From NCBI GenBank assembly GCA_028286345.1, contig JAQBRT010000001.1, positions 496,001-560,000 of the forward strand: DNA of 64,000 nucleotides, given 5' to 3'. Positions 43,635-51,333 of this stretch are shown piece after piece (positions within the stretch are counted from its first letter, which is position 1; every line of letters starts with the position of its first letter). The DNA comes from Candidatus Saccharimonadota bacterium (GTDB lineage Bacteria > Patescibacteriota > Saccharimonadia > Saccharimonadales > UBA4665). The notes under the pieces were generated by a model. The model ran no database searches. It saw only the letters and a list, made by a program, of their open reading frames with translations, and was not told where the DNA came from. Both the position numbers and the translations under genes were made by a program.

Positions 43635-45641
43635 ATGCAAAACCTGTTTGAAGTCTACCTACTCAATGAAGCAATTTCTGCCGACCAGTGGCGGACACTT
43701 TATAACTCGATCCATCAATACGCTGGAAAACTCAGCAAGTTCGACATTATTTTTATGTGTACCGACAATGTTGTGCGCTATTTTGTCCGCTCCGAACAAA
43801 ATCTAGCAGCCTTATCGACCAATATTGATGGCTTGCTACTGCGCCCGGTTGATGCCACGGAGCTAAACCTGCCAGAGCAGCACCGTAAGCAGCGCTTTGT
43901 ATCGTTTGTAACCGGTGGCAGCCTGCTTGACCTTAAAGAAAAGTACCACGTCAAAAAGTCGCTCGATCTGCAATATGTCGTTTTTAGCATCCGGATCATT
44001 AACGATGGAACAGCCAATGTTTCGGCCAATATGTATTTCCTGGGGGCTGGTGATGCCTGGTTCCATGCCAAAAAGAAGATGCTTAAGTTCCCAGCGCATC
44101 TGCTGGCTGTCGATTTTGCAGGCAATACCCGATATATGCATCGCCAAACGCCGCGCTACCTCAACATAGAAAAATCTATGCACATGCTTGTCAGCCAGAA
44201 CCTCAACGCAGTCTTCGAGGTGGACACTTTCCCATACTTCTCAAATAACTATTACCTCAACATTACGAACTACGAGTTTGATAAACACTCCTTTATTATC
44301 GGTGCCAGCGGTAGCGGTAAGTCTAAATTTATCAGCCTATTTGTTGATCGCCTGCAGCAAACGGCGCTCAATATGAACTACCGCGTCATTGTGATTGACC
44401 CTCACGCCTCACTGGCTGAGGACTTTAAAGGCATGCCGAGCTCAAAGGTTATCACCTTTAGTGACGAGAGCACGGAGCTCTTTGCCAGTGCTGGCGCTGA
44501 TACTTCCGCTGCCACCGAGCTGACAGCCACACTCTTTAAGTCCCTGCTGGCTGACCAGTACACGCCCCGCCTTGACCGAACCTTACGCTTTGCGTTGTTT
44601 GTGCTGTTTACTGCTCAAAACATGTCGCTCGACATGCTCAAGCGATTCCTCACAGAGATAGAGCTGCGCAATCAAGTGCTAGACCATGTTCGTGAATTTG
44701 TGCCGACAAACATCGCCAAGTTCTTCGGGGGCGACTTTAACGAAATTCGCACACAGTACTACAACGAGGTTATCTCCCCAGTGGTGTCGTTGGTGGACGA
44801 AATGCAGCTTCAGCCGGCGCTGGTTGGCAACGGCAATGTTTCATTGGCCAAGACAGTCAATGACAACTTCCTGACAGTTTTCTCGCTCAACAAAGTCAAA
44901 ATGGGCGAAAAAGTCGTTAAAACCGTGGCTGGCTTGCTGATCCAACAGATATTTTTGCTGGCGCAGTCGCATGCCTTTAATCAAAAAGTTATCATGATAA
45001 TTGATGAAGTCTCGGTAGTCCAAACGCCAGCTCTGGCTTCAATTCTGGCTGAGGCGCGCAAATACAACCTGTCAGTCTTCCTTACCCAACAGTATTTTGG
45101 TCAAATCGATGACGACCTCAAAGCAGCAATTTTTGCCAATGTCTACAACTACTATGTCTTCCGAACCTCCGAAGAAGACGCCCGAGCCCTCGAAGGCAAC
45201 CTCAAGCTCGAGATTCCTAAGGAGCTAATCGAGCAGGAAAACGCCCGCGGTATCAAGGAGCAGGATCTTCGTGTGAGAATGCTGACCGAGCTTCACCCTC
45301 GGGAGTGTATTGCTCGCTTGCTCGCTAAAGGCCAGCTCAACCCTTGTATTAAATTACGTACCATGGACGCGCCACAACGCGCAGCCGTAACGACGGCCAA
45401 CCCGGCCAGCCTGACGCTATACGAACAGGTTGCTGAAACCATCAATCTGCCATCGAAGTTTGTGGAAACAGCCTCTCCGGCAATCGCCGCCCCAGCGCAG
45501 CCTGCCGGAGCTGCGCCGCCACCCGGCTCAGCGCCAACGGCAGCGATGGCGACACCAACCATGAGCATGAATCTCAGCGAAATCATGGCAATGCAATCAT
45601 CAGGAAGAAAACCAGTTAACAAAAGAAAGGAGACGACATGA
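43635..45641 (+). CDS. HerA/VirB4-like P-loop ATPase
   Basis: The 668-residue protein has an N-terminal domain of about 210 residues without known motif, then a HerA-FtsK superfamily ATPase: Walker A GASGSGKS (223-230), VIVIDPHASLAEDF, Walker B VIMIIDEVSVVQ (about 450-461), an FLTQQYFGQID block as in TrwB/VirD4/HerA proteins, and the RTSEEDARALEG helix. The last 90 residues are Ala/Pro-rich and disordered. Such ATPases pump DNA or protein through hexameric rings; no relaxase or pilus channel genes are adjacent. Its stop overlaps the next start (ATGA). Confidence 0.85.
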   Translation: MQNLFEVYLLNEAISADQWRTLYNSIHQYAGKLSKFDIIFMCTDNVVRYFVRSEQNLAALSTNIDGLLLRPVDATELNLPEQHRKQRFVSFVTGGSLLDLKEKYHVKKSLDLQYVVFSIRIINDGTANVSANMYFLGAGDAWFHAKKKMLKFPAHLLAVDFAGNTRYMHRQTPRYLNIEKSMHMLVSQNLNAVFEVDTFPYFSNNYYLNITNYEFDKHSFIIGASGSGKSKFISLFVDRLQQTALNMNYRVIVIDPHASLAEDFKGMPSSKVITFSDESTELFASAGADTSAATELTATLFKSLLADQYTPRLDRTLRFALFVLFTAQNMSLDMLKRFLTEIELRNQVLDHVREFVPTNIAKFFGGDFNEIRTQYYNEVISPVVSLVDEMQLQPALVGNGNVSLAKTVNDNFLTVFSLNKVKMGEKVVKTVAGLLIQQIFLLAQSHAFNQKVIMIIDEVSVVQTPALASILAEARKYNLSVFLTQQYFGQIDDDLKAAIFANVYNYYVFRTSEEDARALEGNLKLEIPKELIEQENARGIKEQDLRVRMLTELHPRECIARLLAKGQLNPCIKLRTMDAPQRAAVTTANPASLTLYEQVAETINLPSKFVETASPAIAAPAQPAGAAPPPGSAPTAAMATPTMSMNLSEIMAMQSSGRKPVNKRKETT

Positions 45642-46333
45642 CACCAGCGCAAGCCCAAGAACTACTCGACAAAATCATCGGTCAAGTTTTTGGTTACCAA
45701 AACCCGCTATCGCTTGAGCAATTCATGCAAAAGTACGCGTTTGATATTCGCCTCCCGATCCAAGTCAACGACAGTACCACCGGTGAGGTGACATGGGCAG
45801 GTTCAAATAATGCTTCCAAGTTCATTACCATGGCCAATGCCCGTAAGCGTGGTGAGGATCAAGACTTAATGCCCGCCCGACCTCTCCCGGATATTCAGAG
45901 CATTCTTGCGGCCTGGAGTGAGACAAACTTTATGTCCACCGAACGCCAAATGGAAGCCATAAATATTGCCGAGAGCGACAATATTGTCCAATCAGAAAAC
46001 GTCTTTCGTTCGCAGTTTATCCAGCGATCCAAGAATATATTGTTTAGCGATGTTATGCATGACAGTGAATTCATCGCTGCCTCACAGCGATCACAAACTT
46101 CAAGCTTTAGCGTAAAAGTTGATGACAGCCAAAATGTCTCGAATAGTTTCTTTGTAACCTGGAGCAATAAGGTCAATAACAGCTTCTTCATTAACGACTG
46201 TTTTGACGTGACGGACTGCATGTTTTGCACCAATACAGCAGGCAAGCAGTACTGCATCGCCAACATGCAATATACCGAAGAAGAATACAAACGCATTAAG
46301 GACATGGTTGTCCGATGGATACTGACAAGCTAA
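45638..46333 (+). CDS. CPR-type repeat protein with C-terminal Cys/Tyr motif
   Basis: 231 residues. From about residue 107 the sequence repeats a short unit ending in Asn/Asp-Ser (SDNIVQSENVFRSQFIQRS, SKNILFSDVMHDSEFI, NVSNSFFVTWSNKVNNSFFIND), a pattern expected of a beta-solenoid. It ends CMFCTNTAGKQYCIANMQYTEEEY, a motif I recall from many CPR proteins often mis-annotated as caib/baif enzymes. The Cys residues could bind metal. Coupled by ATGA to the HerA-like ATPase gene, it is probably that enzyme's partner. Function unknown. Confidence 0.75.
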   Translation: MTPAQAQELLDKIIGQVFGYQNPLSLEQFMQKYAFDIRLPIQVNDSTTGEVTWAGSNNASKFITMANARKRGEDQDLMPARPLPDIQSILAAWSETNFMSTERQMEAINIAESDNIVQSENVFRSQFIQRSKNILFSDVMHDSEFIAASQRSQTSSFSVKVDDSQNVSNSFFVTWSNKVNNSFFINDCFDVTDCMFCTNTAGKQYCIANMQYTEEEYKRIKDMVVRWILTS

Positions 46334-46962
46334 TGGGCGATTGGTTTAGGCATTTTGTACCTGGTAAAACGGCGCTGATAGTTGTTGATAAGCAGAATGC
46401 CTACATGGATGAGGCGGTCCTGGCTGACCGAAGCTATTCGCTCTCAGAAATGGGTAAGGCCAACTTTGTTAATCTGGAGCACTTTATTGAAGCGGCCAGG
46501 GCTGCTGGTGTGCCGGTGATTTGGACGCAGATGTATGAGTCAGTTGCCATGCCACAAGAACCGGTTCGGGAAAAAATGCTGCGTGATGTTGCCGAGGGTT
46601 ATGTAGTGATCGATTCTCGGCCGGGTAATGCTCAGTATGCGTTTCATGGCAGGGTGCAGCCATTGGATAATGAGACGATCATTCCCAAAGAGCACTACGA
46701 TGCCTTTAGTAACCCCTCATTGCATCAATCCCTCCAAGCTTTGGGTGTTGAATCAGTGATCTTGTGCGGCGGGTTTGCGTCACGCTGTGTAGTCGCGACG
46801 TCTTTTGGCGCCAATACCCATGATTATCATCTGATGATTGCCTCTGACGCAGTTATTGATCCTGCCAGCTTTGAGCCAGAAATACCGACGACTAGCAAAA
46901 TTATTGATGCAATATTGGGCTACCATGCGCCTGTTGCTGAAATTATTACTAATTGGCAATAA
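46333..46962 (+). CDS. Isochorismatase-like cysteine hydrolase
   Basis: About 209 residues of the isochorismatase-like fold with the full triad: Asp in TALIVVDKQNAYMD, Lys in IIPKEHYDAF and Cys in LCGGFASRCVVATSFGA with its cis-peptide. The family includes nicotinamidases and other amide hydrolases; no substrate can be named. The start proposed overlaps the upstream stop (TAATG); an ATG six codons earlier, inside the preceding gene, is possible. It is the third gene of the HerA-like ATPase operon. Confidence 0.88.
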   Translation: MGDWFRHFVPGKTALIVVDKQNAYMDEAVLADRSYSLSEMGKANFVNLEHFIEAARAAGVPVIWTQMYESVAMPQEPVREKMLRDVAEGYVVIDSRPGNAQYAFHGRVQPLDNETIIPKEHYDAFSNPSLHQSLQALGVESVILCGGFASRCVVATSFGANTHDYHLMIASDAVIDPASFEPEIPTTSKIIDAILGYHAPVAEIITNWQ

Positions 46963-47015
46963 AACAGCCAATCTGATCTAGCATCTAACTAGCTGATCTT
47001 CTATACTGTTACCAA

Positions 47016-47309
47016 ATGGCAAAACTATCCCGGGAAGATATATTAAAATTGGCTCGGCTCGCACGCCTCGACCTCTCTGATGACGAGATTACGGAATACA
47101 GTTCAGAACTATCCGAAATCTTGCAGTACGTTGAGCTCCTGCAGTCGGTTGATGTTGACGGCTTAGAGCCGACCAACCAGGTAACAGGCCTGACTAATGT
47201 TACTCGCGCTGACGAAGTGCGTGACTATGGTTACGCACCGGGTGATTTGCTCAAGAATTTGCCGGACCAAGAAGACGGCCAGATTAAAGTCAAACGGATG
47301 GTCGGTTAA
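47016..47309 (+). CDS. gatC: Asp-tRNA(Asn)/Glu-tRNA(Gln) amidotransferase subunit C
   Basis: 97 residues, typical GatC: LSREDILKLARLARLDLSDDEI at the N-terminus and LEPTNQVTGLTNVTRADEV in the middle. It holds GatA and GatB together in the transamidation of misacylated Glu-tRNA(Gln) or Asp-tRNA(Asn). TATACT lies 8 nt before the ATG, so the gat operon seems to start with a leaderless mRNA. The stop overlaps the gatA start by one base. Confidence 0.96.
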   Translation: MAKLSREDILKLARLARLDLSDDEITEYSSELSEILQYVELLQSVDVDGLEPTNQVTGLTNVTRADEVRDYGYAPGDLLKNLPDQEDGQIKVKRMVG

Positions 47310-48721
47310 TGGGCGCTTGGCTACCAATTGCCGAGATCGCTGCCAAAGTGGCCGCTGGCGAACTAAAAGCTACTGATCTTGTTGAGCAATCCCTGAAAGC
47401 TATCGAAGGTAACAAAGAATTTGATGCCATTATTGTGACCTTGGCCAGTAATGCCCGTGCCCGTGCCGCAGCCGTTGACGCTGGTGATAACAAAGGCCGC
47501 CTAGCCGGTGTACCGTTTATTGCCAAGGATAACTTCCTGGTCTTTGGTGCCGACACCACTGCCGCTAGCAACATTTTGCGTGGCTTTGAAGCGCCGTATC
47601 AAGCAACAGCCATCAACCGCTTAGAGGCCGAAGGCGCCATCTGTGTTGCCAAAGCCAACTTAGATGCCTTTGCCCATGGTGCCAGCACCGAAAACTCCGA
47701 TTTTATGACTACTAAAAACCCGCACGATAAAACCCGTGTTCCCGGCGGTTCCTCGGGCGGTTCGGCAGCGTCTGTTGCTTTAGAACTGGCACCGTTTGCG
47801 CTCGGTACTGACACTGGCGGTTCTATCCGCCAGCCGTCCAGCTTTACTGGCGTTGTTGGCTACAAGCCAACCTACGGCACCATTAGCCGTTCGGGCGTGG
47901 TGGCCATGGGCAGCTCGCTCGACGTGATTGGCCCAATGGCCCGCACAGTAGAAGACGCCGCCCTTATTTTTGACGTTATGGCAGGCCGTGACGACCTCGA
48001 CGGCACAACAATTGAGCGTGACAGCGCCGGCTACACCGGCCTGAGTGGTGACATTGTCGGCAAAAAGATCGGCATTATCAAAGAATATATGGGTGAAGGC
48101 TTAGATGAGGGTGTCAAGGGCGTGATTACAGAGGCCGCTGACAAACTCAAGGCCGCCGGTGCTGAGATTACAGAAGTCAGCCTGCCATCACTGCCAACTG
48201 CGCTTGCCGTATACTACATCCTTTGTCCGGCCGAGGTCAGCAGTAACCTAGGCCGCTACGATGGCCAGCGCTACGGCCATCACGCCAGCGATGCTAAAAA
48301 CCTCGACCAAAGTTACACCCACGCCCGCGGACAAGGCTTTGGCAAAGAAGCCAAGCGCCGCATTATGATTGGCACCTATGTACTTAGTAGCGGCTACTAC
48401 GACGCCTACTACAAAAAGGCCCAAACTGTCCGCACCAAACTTATCAACGAGTTCAATAAAGCTTTTGAGGAAGTGGACTTTTTACTGGGTCCAGTTGCCC
48501 CAACCACCGCCTTTACCATCGGTGCCAACGCCGATGACCCGCTGCAAATGTACCTCAGCGACGTTATGACTGTTGGTGCCAATTTAGTAGGCATTCCAGC
48601 GATCAGCTTACCGGCAGGCCTGAGTGAAAACCTGCCAGTCGGCCTACAGCTAATGGCGCCACAGCGTTCTGACCGTGCTTTGCTAGAGCTAGCCCAAGCC
48701 GCAGAGGGGTTGCTCGTATGA
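47309..48721 (+). CDS. gatA: Asp-tRNA(Asn)/Glu-tRNA(Gln) amidotransferase subunit A
   Basis: 470 residues of the amidase-signature family. The Ser-cisSer-Lys triad is visible: Lys in PFIAKDN, then PGGSSGGSAASVA and the nucleophile Ser in TDTGGSIRQPSSF. It releases ammonia from glutamine for GatB. Start overlaps gatC (TAATG), and the stop overlaps the small HEPN-like gene that separates it from gatB. Confidence 0.97.
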   Translation: MGAWLPIAEIAAKVAAGELKATDLVEQSLKAIEGNKEFDAIIVTLASNARARAAAVDAGDNKGRLAGVPFIAKDNFLVFGADTTAASNILRGFEAPYQATAINRLEAEGAICVAKANLDAFAHGASTENSDFMTTKNPHDKTRVPGGSSGGSAASVALELAPFALGTDTGGSIRQPSSFTGVVGYKPTYGTISRSGVVAMGSSLDVIGPMARTVEDAALIFDVMAGRDDLDGTTIERDSAGYTGLSGDIVGKKIGIIKEYMGEGLDEGVKGVITEAADKLKAAGAEITEVSLPSLPTALAVYYILCPAEVSSNLGRYDGQRYGHHASDAKNLDQSYTHARGQGFGKEAKRRIMIGTYVLSSGYYDAYYKKAQTVRTKLINEFNKAFEEVDFLLGPVAPTTAFTIGANADDPLQMYLSDVMTVGANLVGIPAISLPAGLSENLPVGLQLMAPQRSDRALLELAQAAEGLLV

Positions 48722-49128
48722 CCGTCAATGCCATGATATTTGTGATTATTGCCGTTGGCCTGATGATCTTGGGCCTGATGATGTTTGTTAAAAACCGCCC
48801 GCGCAAACTGGATGTTAATAAGTACACCAACCGCTGGAAAGAGCTGCAGAGCAATTGCGCTACCCGCAAAACCTGGCCCCTGGCAATAATTGAAGCTGAT
48901 AATTTGTTGGACGATGCACTGCGTGCCTGCAACTTTAGGGGTAAGACTACCGGTGAGCGCATGGTTGCTGCCCAGCACCAACTGACCAGCAATGACACTG
49001 CTTGGTTTGCCCACAAGCTGCGCAACCGCATTGTCCATGAAGATGTCCGTAAAATAAGAAAACAAGATGTATTTGAAGCCCTTGCTGGCTTCCGCCAAGC
49101 ACTGCGCGACCTTGGAGCACTCAAATGA
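48718..49128 (+). CDS. Membrane-anchored HEPN-like small protein within the gat operon
   Basis: 136 residues: one N-terminal helix in the membrane (about 5-24) and a cytoplasmic helical domain. This domain contains AIIEADNLLDDALRACNF and, at residues 102-107, RNRIVH, which fits the R-x4-6-H motif of HEPN ribonuclease domains; the following HEDVRK and the C-terminal helix also fit that fold. It is coupled to gatA and gatB by 4-nt overlaps on both sides. HEPN identity is a motif-based inference; an RNase acting on tRNA would suit the context but is unproven. Confidence 0.72.
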   Translation: MTVNAMIFVIIAVGLMILGLMMFVKNRPRKLDVNKYTNRWKELQSNCATRKTWPLAIIEADNLLDDALRACNFRGKTTGERMVAAQHQLTSNDTAWFAHKLRNRIVHEDVRKIRKQDVFEALAGFRQALRDLGALK

Positions 49129-50564
49129 TAGACCCCAAAGTCCGAGGCCAATATACCGCTACGATTGGTATTGAATGCCATGTGCAGCTCAAGACTAAGA
49201 CCAAACTGTTTTCTGCTGTTGGCAACGATGCCCGCGAAGCGCCGCCCAACACCCTTGTTAACCACATTGATTTTGGCCTGCCTGGCGCACTGCCAGTGCT
49301 CAACAAAGAAGCTGTGCACCTAGCTTGCAAAGCGGCTTTTGCCCTAGGCACTGTGCCAGAACGCTTTAGCAAGTTTGACCGCAAACACTATTTTTACCCT
49401 GACCTGCCTATGGGCTACCAGATCACCCAGTTTGACGAACCGATCATGAAGGGTGGCTTTATTAACATTTTGGTTGATGGCGAGGAGCGCCTAATCCGCA
49501 TCCACCACACCCACATGGAAGCCGATGCTGGCAAAAGTGTGCACCCAACCGGCAAAGATTACAGCTTGGTCGACCTTAACCGTGCCGGCACGCCGCTGCT
49601 AGAGATCGTCAGTGAACCAGACATGCACTCTGCCAAAGAGGCCAAAGCCTACGCCCGCGAACTCAACCTGCGTATGCGCTACGCCGACGTTTCCGACGCC
49701 AACCTCTTCTACGGCAACATGCGTTTTGATGTTAACGTTTCGGTTAGTAAGACCGACGAACTCGGCACCCGCACAGAAACTAAGAACCTCAACAGTTTTA
49801 AATCGGTCGAGAAAACCGTCGATTACGAGATTATCCGCCAGATTGAACAACTAGAAAAAGGCGAACCAATCGTCCAGGAAACCCGCGGCTGGGACGATGC
49901 CAAACAGCGTACCTTTAGCCAGCGCACCAAAGAAAACGCCGACGACTACCGCTACATGCCCGACCCAGACATTCCGCCCCTAGTCCTAGAAGACAACTAC
50001 ATCACCAGCGTCAAAGCGGAGATGCCAGAATTACCAGATGACTACCGCCAAAAATTCAGCCAAATCGGCGTCGATAAAGCGGTTATTGAAGATATTATTG
50101 CCACCCCAGAAACCGCCAAGCTTGTGTCCCGCGTCTACGAATCGGCTGGTGCCGACCACGCCCGCCGTATAGCTTTTTGGATGATGCAACCAGCTAGCGA
50201 TGAAGACACTGAAGCCGAGGCCCAAACTGCCTCAGACGATGCACTGGTCAAGCTCTCAGAACTCGTTGCCGCCAACAAACTCAGCTCCACCGCTGCCAAA
50301 GAAGTGCTAACTGAGTTATTGAAGGGCGCCACCGACCCAGAAAAAGTCGCCGCCGATAAAAACCTCCTCCAAGTTTCCGACGAGGGTGCCATTAATGACA
50401 TCGTTACCCAGGTACTCGCAGAAAACGCCAAAGCCGCCGAAGACGTAAAGAACGGCGAAATGAAAGCCATCGGCTTCCTAGTTGGCCAAGTCATGAAGAA
50501 CAGCCAAGGCAAGGCCAACCCAGCAATGGCGACTGAGTTGATAAAAAAGCAACTAGGCCTGTAA
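49125..50564 (+). CDS. gatB: Asp-tRNA(Asn)/Glu-tRNA(Gln) amidotransferase subunit B
   Basis: 479 residues, full GatB: IGIECHVQLKTKTKLFSAVGN and DFGLPGALPVLNKEAVHLACKAAFALG at the N-terminus, KHYFYPDLPMGYQITQ, DLNRAGTPLLEIVSEPDM and a C-terminal YqeY-like tail domain (AIGFLVGQVMKNSQGKANPAMATELI). It phosphorylates and amidates the misacylated tRNA. It is the last gene of gatC-gatA-X-gatB. Confidence 0.97.
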   Translation: MIDPKVRGQYTATIGIECHVQLKTKTKLFSAVGNDAREAPPNTLVNHIDFGLPGALPVLNKEAVHLACKAAFALGTVPERFSKFDRKHYFYPDLPMGYQITQFDEPIMKGGFINILVDGEERLIRIHHTHMEADAGKSVHPTGKDYSLVDLNRAGTPLLEIVSEPDMHSAKEAKAYARELNLRMRYADVSDANLFYGNMRFDVNVSVSKTDELGTRTETKNLNSFKSVEKTVDYEIIRQIEQLEKGEPIVQETRGWDDAKQRTFSQRTKENADDYRYMPDPDIPPLVLEDNYITSVKAEMPELPDDYRQKFSQIGVDKAVIEDIIATPETAKLVSRVYESAGADHARRIAFWMMQPASDEDTEAEAQTASDDALVKLSELVAANKLSSTAAKEVLTELLKGATDPEKVAADKNLLQVSDEGAINDIVTQVLAENAKAAEDVKNGEMKAIGFLVGQVMKNSQGKANPAMATELIKKQLGL

Positions 50565-50619
50565 AGGGCTTGCGAAAAAATTTACAGAAGTGGTAAGCTA
50601 AAGCTACTACAGTATTACT

Positions 50620-50880
50620 ATGACTACTACAGACACGACCCTCCTTATTATCCTGACCAGCCTCTTGAGCATTTTTATTCTTGTGTGCATCGCCATTGCC
50701 GTGGTGATTTTTAAACTTGTCCGCGCTGTACAGGCCGTGGTGGTTAAGGCCGAATCAGTTGTTGATTCCGTCGAGGCTGCAGCCGAGGTCTTTAAAGACG
50801 CCAGCGGCAAGATGGCCATGATCAAGCTTATTCGCAATATTGTTGATTTAGCGCATGGTAAAAAAGGAGGCAAGAAATAA
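50620..50880 (+). CDS. Small single-helix membrane protein
   Basis: 86 residues; one hydrophobic helix (about 8-33) then an amphipathic Val/Ala/Glu-rich helix and a Lys/Gly-rich tail (GKKGGKK). It resembles the DUF948/YtxH-partner type of small proteins, tentatively. TACAGT lies 6 nt before the ATG. It overlaps the regulatory GGAGG for the next gene, a YtxH-like protein, with which it forms an operon. Confidence 0.7.
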   Translation: MTTTDTTLLIILTSLLSIFILVCIAIAVVIFKLVRAVQAVVVKAESVVDSVEAAAEVFKDASGKMAMIKLIRNIVDLAHGKKGGKK

Positions 50881-50881
50881 T

Positions 50882-51283
50882 ATGGGTAAAAACGCGAAAC
50901 GATTTGCAGCTGGTGCAGCCATTGCCGGTGTAGCCGGTTATCTGGCAGGCCTGCTAACTGCTCCTAAGAGTGGTAAAGAAACACGCGACGACATCAAAGA
51001 CGTTGCCAGCCGCGGCGTATCCGAGGCAGAAAAAGACCTAAAAGCCCTACACACCGAACTTAGCAAGCTGCTTGATGAAGCCAAGACTCAGGGCGAAAAG
51101 CTAACCGACAAAGCCCAAAAAGAACTCGGTGACCTGGTAGAAAAAGCTAAAGACACCAAAGAGAAAGCCCGCGAAGTTTTAAGTGCTATCCACGAGGGCG
51201 ACGCTGAAGACAAAGAGCTCAGCAAAGCTATCAAAGACGCCAACGACGCCATCGACCACATCAAAAAGTACCTAAAGAAATAG
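50882..51283 (+). CDS. YtxH-domain general stress-like protein
   Basis: 133 residues. The N-terminal FAAGAAIAGVAGYLAGLLTAPKSGKETRDDI is the YtxH (gas vesicle/stress protein-like) signature: a short Gly/Ala membrane helix followed by APKSGKETR. The remaining 95 residues form a long Lys/Glu/Ala coiled coil. AAAAGGAGG lies about 11 nt before the ATG, inside the end of the previous gene. Likely a membrane-associated structural or stress protein. Confidence 0.82.
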   Translation: MGKNAKRFAAGAAIAGVAGYLAGLLTAPKSGKETRDDIKDVASRGVSEAEKDLKALHTELSKLLDEAKTQGEKLTDKAQKELGDLVEKAKDTKEKAREVLSAIHEGDAEDKELSKAIKDANDAIDHIKKYLKK

Positions 51284-51333
51284 TCCGTCTGAGGTATACT
51301 AGGGGGAAAGAATAACACCTCTGGAGGGTAGCC

